Below, piece by piece: positions 1 to 11,786 of a stretch of 64,000 bases of DNA. The stretch's first letter is position 1, and each line of letters begins with the position of its first letter. A program made the position numbers and the translations under genes. Under the pieces are notes generated by a model, which made no database searches, was not told where the DNA came from, and was given only the letters and a program-made list of their open reading frames with translations. The DNA lies in contig VTPC01003830.1 in the NCBI GenBank assembly GCA_011009095.1, forward strand, positions 1-64,000, written 5' to 3'. This DNA is from Ignelater luminosus. Taxonomy: Eukaryota; Arthropoda; Insecta; Coleoptera; Elateridae.

Positions 1-768
1 TTTTTTGAACAGTCATAAATTGCGCCCCGAGGACCATCTTTCTCTAGAAGAGGAGAATGACGCTGTCTCGGATATATGAACATGGGTGGGACATAAACGC
101 CAGCAGAACTCATTGCACAAACAACAGTGACTGTTTTTCCCCTCTCCCAAGAAGTGACAGTACCAACACGTTTCTGACCTGTTTTTGCTAAAAATTTTTC
201 CTGGTTCTTGAACTGTAGACACTCCTGTCTCATCCATATTAAATATTTGATGTGCTTCATATTTATTTTTTACCATAAGTTCTTCAAGATTTTTGTAAAA
301 TAGTTCTACTTCTCCTTTGTTAAATCCCTCGATCCTATTAATACTTGTCGACCCTGGTTTGAGAACACTGATATTAGTATTTCTTTTCAAAAGTCCTTCA
401 AGCCAGTCTGGTCCCGCACGCTTGCTTTCCTTGTTAAAATTATGAGGTATCTTCAATTGTTCAGCACACTCGTATGCTATTTTTCTAAATTTCATTGAGT
501 CTAAGCCGTAAAAAAGATTCGTCATATAAATGAGGTGATCAGCCAGAATTCGTTCTTGATCTGGAGAAAATATTGGCTTTCTTCCGAGACGAGGACTTGT
601 TTGTTCTAATCTGCGGTACCTTTTCTGCAAAGTACTATATGGGATTTTAAACTCTTGGGCTGTCTTATGCAGAGAAATTCTATCATCATTGACTCTCCTG
701 ATTGCACGATCTAGTACATCCAGACTCCACTGACACTTCTCCGTAATTCTATCCCGTTTTCGAGGCAT
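1..768 (-). pseudogene. pogo/Tigger-like transposase, 5' part, frameshifted and cut by window edge
   Basis: The reading frame starts at 768 on the minus strand. Residues 1-55 form a psq/CENP-B-type helix-turn-helix, residues 65-140 look like the second (Tc5-type) DNA-binding half, and NMDETG at 176-181 holds the first catalytic Asp of a DDE_1 domain (D179). These are hallmarks of pogo/Tigger transposases, which cut and paste DNA at TA sites. Near 190-200, just after PGKI, one extra base in an A/T run shifts the frame. The DDE similarity continues in the next frame ([18 protein letters not shown], then PPMFIYPR) up to base 1, so the break is a single indel: decay or a homopolymer error. The other catalytic residues lie outside the window. 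Domestication cannot be judged, but the frameshift argues against it. Confidence 0.85.
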
Positions 769-798
769 CTAGAAGAAAATAATAAAAAATAATGAAAT

Positions 799-832
799 GG
801 GGTTATGAGAGCCATTCGACTCCAATTACCCC
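799..832. repeat. Inverted pair of 15-bp GGGG-type repeats upstream of pogo ORF
   Basis: GGGGTTATGAGAGCC lies on the plus strand at 799-813. A related copy, GGGGTAATTGGAGTC, lies on the minus strand at 818-832. Both sit 30-65 bp upstream of the pogo start codon. Two further copies lie at 1158-1189. Inference: subterminal transposase-binding repeats of the pogo element. Confidence 0.5.
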
Positions 833-1157
833 AAATACTCATTTTTAAGTTTTCATATAATTGTCAAAATACAGTTGGTTATTTACATAAATTAACCTTT
901 TCATCCAATTTTCTAATGATAAACCTACAGGTTAAAAGAGGCAATACTTATAATAAAAAAATTTTCATACTCACAATGTGTCCTTGAATATCGTAAAAAA
1001 TTAGATCGATCGCCCGAAAAACCGAGGAACGGTCTGTTTGCGCACCAAAAGTAACTAAGTAGTGATGCGGCGAGTCACACGTACCCCTCCCGTGTCCTTC
1101 TGTATTACGTCAAAACAGAACACGATCTAACTTGTTTAGATACACGTAAACTAGAGT

Positions 1158-1189
1158 AGCTCTCATTACCCCGTGGCTCCGATTCCCCC
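1158..1189 (-). repeat. Direct pair of 15-bp GGGG-type repeats, probable outer end of pogo element
   Basis: Read on the minus strand, GGGGGAATCGGAGCC (1175-1189) is followed by GGGGTAATGAGAGCT (1158-1172). These are two more copies of the motif seen at 799-832. The element's 5' end is probably just outside, near 1200-1210, where TA dinucleotides occur, but no partner terminus is inside the window to confirm the boundary. Confidence 0.45.
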
Positions 1190-1210
1190 GTGCTCCCCTA
1201 CACTACATAT

Positions 1211-4200
1211 TGTGAATAACATGTATACCTCGACTCGTATGCTTACTAAGCTTCTTTTGCTTAAAATTAGTTGTGTATGCTCTCCAATATATAGATTTTA
1301 CTTTCGTGAGTTTCGCAAGAGCATGCTATTTGGAAGCAGAACGAGGTATCTTAGTAGACTTCTATTGCAACATAATATACTCTTGTCACTGCTACCCAAA
1401 TTAATTAAATTGGTCTATTTGAAAAGAGCATAACTGCATAAGCCTAGTTTTCTTGATATCTGCCCGATTCAGTTATGATTTTCCTCACATAAACCATAAC
1501 ACATGTTTTGGTATTTCCATGGAAATGGTCATTTGGTTTAGTTAATTTCTTGGTCTTATTGACAAAAATTACTTATTCAATCAAAATTTTCAAAAGCTTG
1601 TAAATAAATAAAGCTGATATGCCTCCAATTTATTATGTGTGAAAAATTTTATACCACCATGATAGGTTTTATTAATATTGGTAAATAATGAAAAGGTTTA
1701 TTTTTAAACCAATACGGAAACAAAGCAGAAAGAGAAAATATGTACTAACTATTCATAATCCGAAAGTAAATCAGCATATCAACACCTACCGCTAATCACT
1801 TATTCAGGTAGGCAGAGCGACCTCAGTGATTACATTCCACTAGGTCCTGAAATGCCAGCGTTTGTTGGTGGTATTGAGCTCAATAGAACCAAGGCCTGAT
1901 GCTTTGATTACCTTTTTCCCAGCACCATAACAAAAGTTGACTTTTTGGAAAAATCCTCAGTGAAGAGACTAATACGCTTGGCTACAGGCAAAGAGCATTC
2001 TCTGATCTAGATAAGCAACATAAACATAAAGATTGTCTTTGGTCTAATGATAGGCTATGGTCGTTAAAATAAGCATCTCAAAACTTCGGAAAAATAGCTA
2101 TTGCAGGTGGTGCAATGTAGAAATAATGAATGGACTCCCATTCACGTTCTCTGTTAATTCTGAGTATTAAGAATATACAGTAAATTCAGGTAGAAGCTAT
2201 AATGGCATTCTAATACTTTATATTGCGGCTTTAAATAGGTGCAGCTCAGTATACTAGTCATAAGAAAGTTCAAAAGAATTTTGCGTCACTTGTAAAAGTG
2301 AAAGGATTTATTTGAACAGGAAAAGCGGGAGTATTTAGTGTATTAAGTCTGCTGAGAATGTTAATTATCTTACAAAAATACAATTAAAATTAAACCATTA
2401 ATGAGCAATACTAGATGCTTCAGTTTCTTAAATATACCACGGACAAATTGACTAAGAAAGAAACTCGCATTTAAATAGAAACGGAGTAGAGGCTAAGACA
2501 AAATTAATTTGAAATATCACAATCAAATAATCACTGCAAAATATTTGGAAGTATCTTAAAAACGCTAGGTGGCCAATTTTTTTTAATTCTAATAAACTAG
2601 AAATGTACTCATACATCTACATATTCATAGATTAAAAATAGATTTCAATAGCAAAGATTGCAGATCCAAAAATAACTCTTGGCTTTGAAGACATTGGTTA
2701 AAGATGCACGCTGCAAAGTGCATCTCCAGCTCAACTGTAGAAATGTAAAACCGTTCTCTCTGTAACTGTCACCGCAACGCTTCCCTTGAAGGAGATTCAT
2801 AAAAGATTCTAGTCCTTCAACACTTCCTTTTTAACTACCCAAATTGCACTTATTTTTACAGGCTGTTTGGATATTTATTAAAAATGGGTAAAAGAAAAGA
2901 CAAGCGATCCCAAGAATTATAGTATAATTAAAGAACCCAACTAACTAAGATTCTAATTTTTCTTTATTTTTATCATGATAGTATGATTAAAGAATTCCTG
3001 GGATATTAGCGTTAAATTAGAATTGGAATTGATTGAAACGCACATATCAGAAAGAACCAAAGTGTAAAATTCTTATAAGTCAAAAAAGATAGTGAAACAT
3101 GTAAATCACCAGTAATACAGGGTAAGTTAAAAGTGGAATTTAGACAGATGTAAAGCACACAAGAAGGTGCTATAAGCGTAATGGGTTCAAGCATAACGTT
3201 AAAAAATTCCAAACTAAGATTCCCTATTGGATTGGATTAGTCAATGCCAGATTGATGAGATAAAGCATATTATTGACCCCAAACTTGAGATAGAGAAACT
3301 TGAAGGTCAATCAGCGTAAACCACCAAGGACTGTTTAAAAGTTAAAAGTAGATAAGCTTACTAAATAGCAGCGCCAACTATCTGGGTACCCTAGAAGTCG
3401 TGCGCTCTCTAGTGAATCAGTTTGGTTATGATTACAAAAAGGATAACAAGGTTTTCTCAAAGAAGCAAACCAGTGGAGATACAAAGCGGCGTTTTTACAA
3501 TCTTCTTCTTACGTATTTATTACTGAGAGAACAGACGGAATCCAACCTACAGATTTTTAAGGAGTAGTCTGTTTGCAAAAAGCCAAATTCGTAAGCATTC
3601 AAGGATACTCAAGAATCCGTAAGGGTCCAGAATCCTGCAAGAAAAGATTTTTTCTGAAAGAAATTAAATATTGACAAAAAGAACAAAGAACTCGCATGGA
3701 CCTAGAGTTCTTTAGAGATTCTAGGTCCTTCAAACCCAAGAGACAAAGTAAAAAATACAATTATATCTTATTACGGACTGTTGACTGTCAGAAATAAGTC
3801 TTCAATGCAAAAATGTATAATTAAGCAATTCAGTATTTCATTTGCTTCTTTTTTCAAATTCTTAATCTAATCTCTTCTAATGTAATGTCCTTACCTAGTT
3901 GCATTAGATGATAAAGTAATCTCTGTCGTATTCAATACTTCACTTTCTATAACGAATCAGAAATTGAGAGCTCTGATTTAAACTTTTGATCCGGCGTGGT
4001 AAATGAGCTATTGATTGTGAAGGATGTCTTCTTAGGATGCAATGCAAGATTGTGAATATTGATGAACAGCATCTTTCTGAAGATTTCGAAGGTCACAAAA
4101 GGTGGGTCAACAATCTTCAAAGGGTCAGATCCAGATCAATAAGGTCTGTTTGAATGATTCGACAGTTTTGTGAAGTTTTGAACTGAACGTTTGTGTTACG

Positions 4201-7200
4201 GTCGTCACGTAGTTTCTTGTAAAGGGTTTTTGGGCTACTGTACAGCCTGGGATTGGTTGATCTATATACTATTGATGCAAGTATTTGTGCTGTGTCAAAA
4301 TAACAATAAGTATCGTTCTTCCCGCTATAATTAAGATTGTGGTTGTAAATTTCCATTTTCCAATTCTTTTGAGAAGCCTAGCAGCGAGAGGTGGTGATAT
4401 AGCAGTTCAATGGCTGCTTTCAAATAATAACACGTGAATGCAATTTTTCCTAATGGAAATAATTAGGTCTGGTTAGTTATTAGATCTGTATATTTTGTTT
4501 TATGGAAATGTTCCAACTAACTAACGTAAATATTGAATCAATGTTCTACGGCATATAACTGTTGTTGGTGCCTGAAACAGGAGGTTTCGCTAGTTTCATG
4601 GTAGAATCGCTATTGAATGTTTTTATTTTTTGAGATAAATATAAATCGCATGTAAAAATATGAAATCAAAAGATTAGTATGAGAATTTGTTAATCATTGT
4701 GTTAACAAACTTGAAAATTTAGCAAATACGTTAACTCGCCTTTAAAATATTTTTGTTAATAAAATATGACTCACATTGGTTGTGTACTTCTTTAATATTA
4801 AATCTCGGGTAGCTTGTTGCAATAGTATTTTAAGTACTTATACAATTTCGACATCATTATGAAGATATTCCCTGAAGGGCCGAAGCATATTAAAGCAAGC
4901 CTCTATAACGTAATAAAATTATTACTACTATAGAATAATTTTCATTGGGAATTTTCATTATTTAAGTATTGCTGTAGACATTTAATATCTTACTCTTCTA
5001 TTAATGTATGATTTATTGAAAAGACTGAATAAATTACAATAACTACACATGCGGGATTTACATACCTTATAGGTAGGGAGAGGTTTTGCACGTAGCTTTA
5101 ATACAAAGAGTGTCTGTTAAGATAATTCCATTCTTCTAAACGCGATGCCTGGCGATCGTTTTTGCAGTTACCGTTAATCTCTCTTCCAAACCCAAAATTT
5201 GCTAAGAAAAGGTAAACAATCGACAATGCGTTTCCTGGCCAGCTGCGAGACGCATTAAGAAAACTCCAGGTTCGCATGCGAAGGGACCCTTTTTTGCCAT
5301 TCTTTCTTTGAATAGGTAGTCTTTCATACTTCAGCACACGTTATTGTTACATAATCTCTTTTAGGGCGTCGAAAGAAATTTCGTCTGCTTTGTGTGTATC
5401 AAGACATTTGGATGGTGTAATGCACAAAAAGAACAAGCGCCATCATAAAACTACCTACTTATTTAACTTTTTTGCGAGAAGCTTCTTTAATATTTGTCTC
5501 CGTTCTGTAAAAAAGAGGGTAATTGCAATTTTCGTGTCTCCAAAATAATTCTCTTTGTAAAACTCATTTTTCATGAAAAGCTCGCTTGTATTTAAATGAA
5601 TAAGAAAAAACTCAATGCTCAATGCGTATTCCTCTCGGAGTTAATTTTTTTTCTCTTCTATACAAACATTCGCTATAAGATAATGATTTAAAGGGAAGGT
5701 GGTTAGACATGGTTTATGACGACCCTTTACAGGGGTTCAAACTTATACAGACACGTGCTCCTTCTCTGTATTATAGTGACGTAATTTATTATAATATTGC
5801 ACGGAATCATATTATACAATCTTGAAATAACAAATCGTGGAATTAGGTAGTGTTTCTAGAAAAAATCAAAAATTCGGCTAGGCTGATATATCTACCAGGG
5901 AATGTCACGCACCGTTACAACAATATAATTTGATTACCATCATTATCGGGCTGTTATTTGAATACTAAATTGAGACCAGATTCAATTCCTGTTTGGTTTT
6001 GATTTTGCGGAAGCCTGACTTGATATATTCCAATTTATTTGTCACTACCGGTGCACGAAAGGGATGTACTGTGAAATCGATTTTTCATTTTGATTGTAAA
6101 CAAACGTATGCGTTTATAAAAATTAAATTATTATTCAAATGACAGGTAATTGAAGGTTTGATCATTGTAAATGTGTTTAAGGTTCACAATGAGTTGTACG
6201 TTTTAAAGCAGGTTAGAAAATAAATAATGCAACCGCTGGAATTAATTGAAACTAAAACAACAATTACTGTTTGTATTATAAACAACTACTAGATAGCAGT
6301 TGAAAGTTATTTGTTTCTTTCTTTCCTTCTTTACAAAAGTTAAAATTTAAAACAGCCATTGCATTATGATGCCGGAAGAAAGTTTTAGTAATAAGTTACC
6401 TTTAAAAGCAATACATAAACAGTTTATAGAATACTAATTTGAAGGGTAAGACAACGGAAGCGATTCTAATATGCGATAATGATAACAATGCCAGATTAAG
6501 AATTTTTTCATTAGAATACTCCATAGTTCTTACAGCAACTAATTTATGATTCTCCTATTCTTAAAACATTAATTCTGTCTACCTCTCAATTTTTGTAATA
6601 ATTCCTTTTAGCGCCATTTACCTACATATGTTAGTAAGAAAGTGTTATTTCAGAGCTTGAACGATTCAGTAGCATTTAAAAAGATTCCATCTGAAGAAAT
6701 TCTTAATCTGCCATTTAATAATTTCTGCAATTGAAGATCTTCAATATTTTCAAGAGCATCAGCGATTTTGATGGAATTTTAATACAGTGTGATAACTAGA
6801 CCATTAAAATAAAGTTTGGGCATGTGAATTTGTGTTTTGATTACATAGCTTTATGAATAGTTAGATTACTAATTTTCTCTTGAATTCTTAATTCTCCAAC
6901 TTAACCAGATCTTTTCTCCATTTGGTATATGCCAAATATCATTTTTACATGATATAATTACGTACAGCAATAAGAGCAGATATCCCAACAATCCTGACAA
7001 AATCAGAACTATAGCTGCCATATATCCTTACTTAACCGCAACCCACAATTTATAAGTCTACAGTCTTGGTTGAAACTGCAGCACTAAATTAAGGAATATA
7101 GTATCAATAATGAGAACGGAAAAAACTTTTCGTATATTCATAGTTATAGTATTCATTTTGAATTTGGGTCACCAAACAATTAACAACCATGCTAAACTTC

Positions 7201-10200
7201 AAAAGTCTTGGAAAATGATACTAATCACAAGAATGACATACATGTTAGTTTTAGCAAGCAATACCAATAATATAGTGCACTATCTTCACTACTGTCAATC
7301 TTGACCACTTGAGAACGTAATTGAAATGCACCTCCCTTCCTTGTTTAGGTGTGTTTTATGTTGCACTAGAGCAAAACAATGGGTATTAGCAGAATGTTTT
7401 TTTAATTGAATAAACCCAACACGAAGACGCTTTAGACCACGAAGTAAATAGATATAAATGCTTCCCGTGACACGAACAGGTTCGTTACCAAGTGGGTATC
7501 TGTTATTAATGTAAAAAAAGGTAAATGAAAATAAAATATCCGCAAACCCCATAAAGTATAAAGAGTCAGTAGATAGAGCAGTTTTCGATTGATAATTTTC
7601 CAAAGGAATACTTTGCTTACTATGTTTTTGTCAGGCACTGGTGGGTAGCTCCGTAGCTTTCATATCAAAAGCATTAGAATTGGAAGTTTACAGCTGCGAA
7701 GCACAGCTGTCCCTACAGTTCAATTCCAAATCGGATCAAGCTTAAATTCTAAAATGTCTATTAAACTTTCTCAGGTTGGCTAGGCTTCTTGGAAATTGAG
7801 TGTTTTTGGACGCCAAAATCTTGAATTGCCATGAGCTTCTTCACGTTACTCAGGAATTTCCGAATTTAGAATTTTAGTTTTAGATATAACTACATGAAGA
7901 TAGATAAGTCTGAAGAGCCAAAAGAAAATCTAAGAAAAGCAATAATTTCTCAAACTTCAAGATTAATCTAAAATGTAGCTACTGTCTAAATTTCGCCTGA
8001 AGGTTTAATAGGCCCGGATGATTTAATGTGCCCCGGGGACATGTGTCCCTACCCCTTATACCAAGTAATATCTTTCGATCTTACAGATTTAAAGTAAAAA
8101 TAACGGTTGGTCAGAAAAGCTTCATAAATTCGAATAACTTCACTTAATAATTCAACAAGCCTAATCAGTTCATAAAAGTCAAATCAAACTGGAAAGTTCA
8201 GGTAATTCAAATAATTTAAAATTTACACGTATTGATTGGACATACGAATACTCATACGGGTTTAAAAGCCTAGACATTTGAAGATACGGTCTTACCTGGG
8301 GCTATACCTGTATAATAAAAATAAGTAAGACTTTTTTAGAATGTTTAGAATTTGCACAAATTACTGAATAGAAATTAATAAAAGTGAAAACGTCTTTTTA
8401 TATTACCTAAGCTGAACAGCTTTTACTACAGTTTTACTGGAACTATATGAAGTAACAAAAGGCTGAAATGCATTTTATTTTGTTTTGAATTCGTTAACAA
8501 AGGGTTGAAAAAGTACGAAAGCTAAACTCTGTTGAGAAATCGTTGAGGTCACTGAAAGAGAACCCAATTATAGGGACGATGTCTAGTCACGATTAAAGAA
8601 AGTGACAATAATGATTGTCATTTCCTGCAATAGTGAAGGAATTATGCACAAAGAATTTTGCCTCTTGAGCTAAGTTGACTAATATTTGCCTACTTTTAGG
8701 CATCTTGAATTCATTACTGTAGAAAATTACAGGTGCACCAAATTACGATCCCTTCTTGTTAGCAACGTTTTGGTCAGCAAAAAAGATCCTTGCAACTCCT
8801 TAAAGTCAATGCCTCTCGTTTTTTCATATTTTGGAAACTGAGAAATTTAAGAAGCCAACAACCTGTATTTCGGAAACATTCTAAAGTTTCTAAAAATCTG
8901 TTTTGACTTACAAGCGACGCATATTGTGAAAACAAGCAAAGAAATCGTCTCTGGTTAACTAAGTGCATATCTAGTAATTGTTATCATTTTATTAATGGTC
9001 TAACACATTTTTTTTCAAAAGTGTTAAGTCTGAAATAGTAGATACTCTATTATAGTAACAGCCATGCCGAAGATTCTATCCTAATACCGTATGTTGTTTT
9101 CCAAAATATCAAACAATAAGAAATTCTGGGTAAAGCTTTGATTCTGTATCTAGAATACGAAGACTTAGAAATCTGGTGTACTGATTACTGAAAGAGTAAT
9201 GTCATTGTAACACAACTAAAGTAGCTTGCACTACATAATATCTAATTCTCTATAGAATAAGTTAGTTCAGATTTAATATGAAATAATGTTTTGTTAAACC
9301 GTCAGATCAAAGAAAATTAATGTTATCGGCAGTTTTGTTTTCTTTGGCTACAACTCGTTTAATTAAGGTTCTTGTTCAACATAATCGTCATTTGTAGACA
9401 TCTTTTTCTGTTTTAATTTTGTAACTAGAATTGGCCTACCTTTTTCAGAAAACAATTAACAGATCATTTTTATACTTGCATAACACCCACCTTTTACGTG
9501 GAAATGAGTTTTGAAATAATGTTTAAATATAAAGATCCACACCCAAATTAAAAGTCGTGGAAATGACAACGTCATGCATTCAAGATTATTTTATTTGAAT
9601 TGCTAAAAGGTTTATTTGATTACACTTTATAAAAAGTACTTTTATAAAACCGTAAGTGAATATTATTAAAAATTTTACCTAAATAAATGTTAGGAAGTTT
9701 AATAAAATTTCATTTTGCAAGTTATGATAACTTACATATCTCAAGAAAACTAAAAACCATGAAAGATGTATGAACATAACTAATAGAAGAAAAAGCAACC
9801 ATAATATTTCAGTGTTGAATGATCGTACATTGTAACTATTGTTGCGCTGACAAATTTCTAGAACTTTCACATCAAAATAAACAAGAAAAGGCAAGATAGA
9901 AAACGTTTCGGGTGTATATCACTCACTAGGGAGGTGAAAAACATCATGAACATCTTCATTGTGTTATTGCATGTATTTACAAAAATCATTAATTCAACTT
10001 TTACAGTGAATTGCTAACTAAGGCAAATTTGTCAAAACAACAAGTGTTATTAAAATACTGCTGCAATGGCGCAACGAGGTAAACTTTTTTGGCTGAGCGA
10101 AAAAAAGATTACAAAAGTAAAATCTAAAGGATAATATTAAGGCAAACGGAGTTCTGACAAACTAAAACTGAAGCCATTAAAAGAGACACTTTTATTAACA

Positions 10201-10247
10201 GCACCGATATTATACATGTCTCAGAAGGACCAGTTATACAGCATTCA
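1211..10247. other. Non-coding AT-rich DNA, nothing recognised
   Basis: I see only short open frames (the longest about 100 codons, minus strand 7295-7603) with no recognisable domain, biased composition and no splice context. No transposon termini, tRNA-like folds or tandem repeats stood out. One short perfect hairpin (TGACAAT/ATTGTCA) lies near 8607-8624. The stretch could be intergenic or intronic. Confidence 0.5.
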
Positions 10248-10374
10248 GTAAGGTACCTCTGACCGCTATTTTTGCTCGAGATCGCCTCTTGTTCTTGTCG
10301 CTCAAATAATAAATATTTCAGGTTCGAGTGACAAGAGAGATCTCGAGCAACAGTAACTGTCAGAGATATCTTAC
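10248..10374. repeat. 127-bp imperfect palindrome (possible small foldback MITE)
   Basis: The left arm 10248-10303 starts GTAAGGTACCTCTGACCGCT. The right arm 10326-10374, reverse-complemented, starts GTAAGATATCTCTGACAGTT. Both share TGCTCGAGATC and end in a GTC(G/A)CTC block around a roughly 22-base loop. By eye about 80% of arm positions match, with a 4-6 base length difference. The similarity may extend weakly outward (GCATTCA versus GCGTTTG). No ORF and no clear target duplication were found. Confidence 0.65.
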
Positions 10375-11316
10375 CAAACGCAGGGTTAATACTTCGAGAA
10401 ATAACAGCATAGGTAATTTGAAAGTGATTTTGTGAGTTTGGGCTTTTGAAAACAAAAGCTTAAGCCAATTCTTTTGGCCAATCGTTGTCTTGGAGGCTCT
10501 TAACAACTGTGACTGACCAAAAAATTTGTGGTCCTATATTGACTACACCCTAAATAATCCCACCAGCACGGATTTTTATTTTCAGAAATTAATGTTTACA
10601 AAACCAAGAATAATGAACATGTTTGAATCTGAACAATAGAGATAATAAAACGAAATGATCATTAAATAAGGATAGGTATAACTGGAATATCTGGTCACCT
10701 TATAGTCATACAAATTCAATATTGTAAGTCCTGGATTTCATCTGTAACCCACTGAATATGAATTCGAAAAAGCTGCCTATTGTCTGTGTGTCCAAGAAAG
10801 AAATCATTTTCCTTGTTCAGCACAATTTTAAAAATATATATAAAGTTCTATAAAACAGTAATTCAAGAATAATTGGAGTAGCTGTAACTAAATCATTATT
10901 AGTTACATATTGAAATGTAGAAAAAACTTGTTCAGTTTCTAACAATAAAAACAACGACATTGAAATTTTACATATTTATTAAAATTTAAAATGGTGAGCT
11001 TAACTAATAAAATCAATAAATGTAGAAGAAGTTTCACAAGGAAATGAATTAATTTAAAAGCGGAGATCGTAACGTAGGTACAACGTTTGGCATAAATAAT
11101 GTTCCAGCGTCTACCTTCTTTTAACGAAAGGATTCATTAAATACATAAAGTTTTCCTTAGTTTAGTATTAATTACGAAAAAGGAATATCTAAAGAAGCCA
11201 AAAAGTAATTTTCCATTATAATAAAATATTATCCCAAATTTCATTATGTACACTATGTATATGGTTAATAGTTTTATTAAAAAGGTGTAATGCGACATTA
11301 TCTTTACAGAAAGCTG
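10375..11316. other. Non-coding AT-rich DNA
   Basis: I see no ORF, no repeat structure and no terminal motif in this stretch between the palindrome and the mariner relic. Confidence 0.5.
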
Positions 11317-11453
11317 TACGTAAGGAATGATCCAAAACCGTTTTTAATTCCACTGGTATGAAAATCTGTCAAATTTATTCAAGACTATTACAGTGACTCC
11401 AATTTTAAAGTTTTACATGTTGTATTAATATACTTCCACTTTTCTTCTGTATA

Positions 11454-11786
11454 ATGCAGAATATTGAATATCGTGCGTTCATAAAGTCCTTACAAAACAA
11501 GATGTTAAGGTGCCAGAAATACGGAAAAAAATAAAAGTAGTTTATGACGAATCGGTACCGTCTATGTCAATTATCAAGCACTGGAGACTTTTTAAGTGGG
11601 GGTCACAGCCCGGTCTGGTCGACCAATGGATGTGACCTCGAATGAAGTTGTGTCAAAAGTAGAAGCTCTTGTCGTTGAGGATGTAAGATTAAAGCACAGG
11701 ATTATTGCAGAAAAGGTTGATGTTTGACCTACAGCAGTTCTACGGATTCTACATGGCCATCTTGGCATGTCAAAAGTAAGTGCCAG
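11454..11786 (+). pseudogene. Mariner transposase remnant, N-terminal half
   Basis: Translation from the ATG at 11454 gives MQNIEYRAFIKSLTKQDV, then IRKKIKVVYDESVPS and IKHWRLFKWG. This is the N-terminal helix-turn-helix region of mariner transposases. A frameshift near 11600 moves the frame to PMDVTSNEVVSKVEALVVED, followed by RLKHRIIAEKVDV, a TGA stop, and PTAVLRILHGHLGMSKVSA, the second helix-turn-helix up to the linker. The similarity stops at 11786, exactly where the hAT-like element begins. One frameshift plus at least one nonsense codon make it non-functional. The subfamily was not resolved, but it differs clearly from both intact mariners at 23-26 kb. Confidence 0.85.

Noticed and set aside
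1..768. Domesticated pogo-derived host gene
   Set aside because: The frameshift before the rest of the DDE domain and the adjacent terminal-type repeats fit an ordinary decaying transposon better.
1800..2130. Possible decayed protein-coding stretch (translation with PLGPEMPAFVGGIELNRTKA)
   Set aside because: One short suggestive run in a frame with many stops; I could not tie it to any family.
7295..7638. Overlapping minus-strand frames of 102 and 68 codons
   Set aside because: No domain, no splice or promoter context, and two frames open at once in AT-rich DNA.
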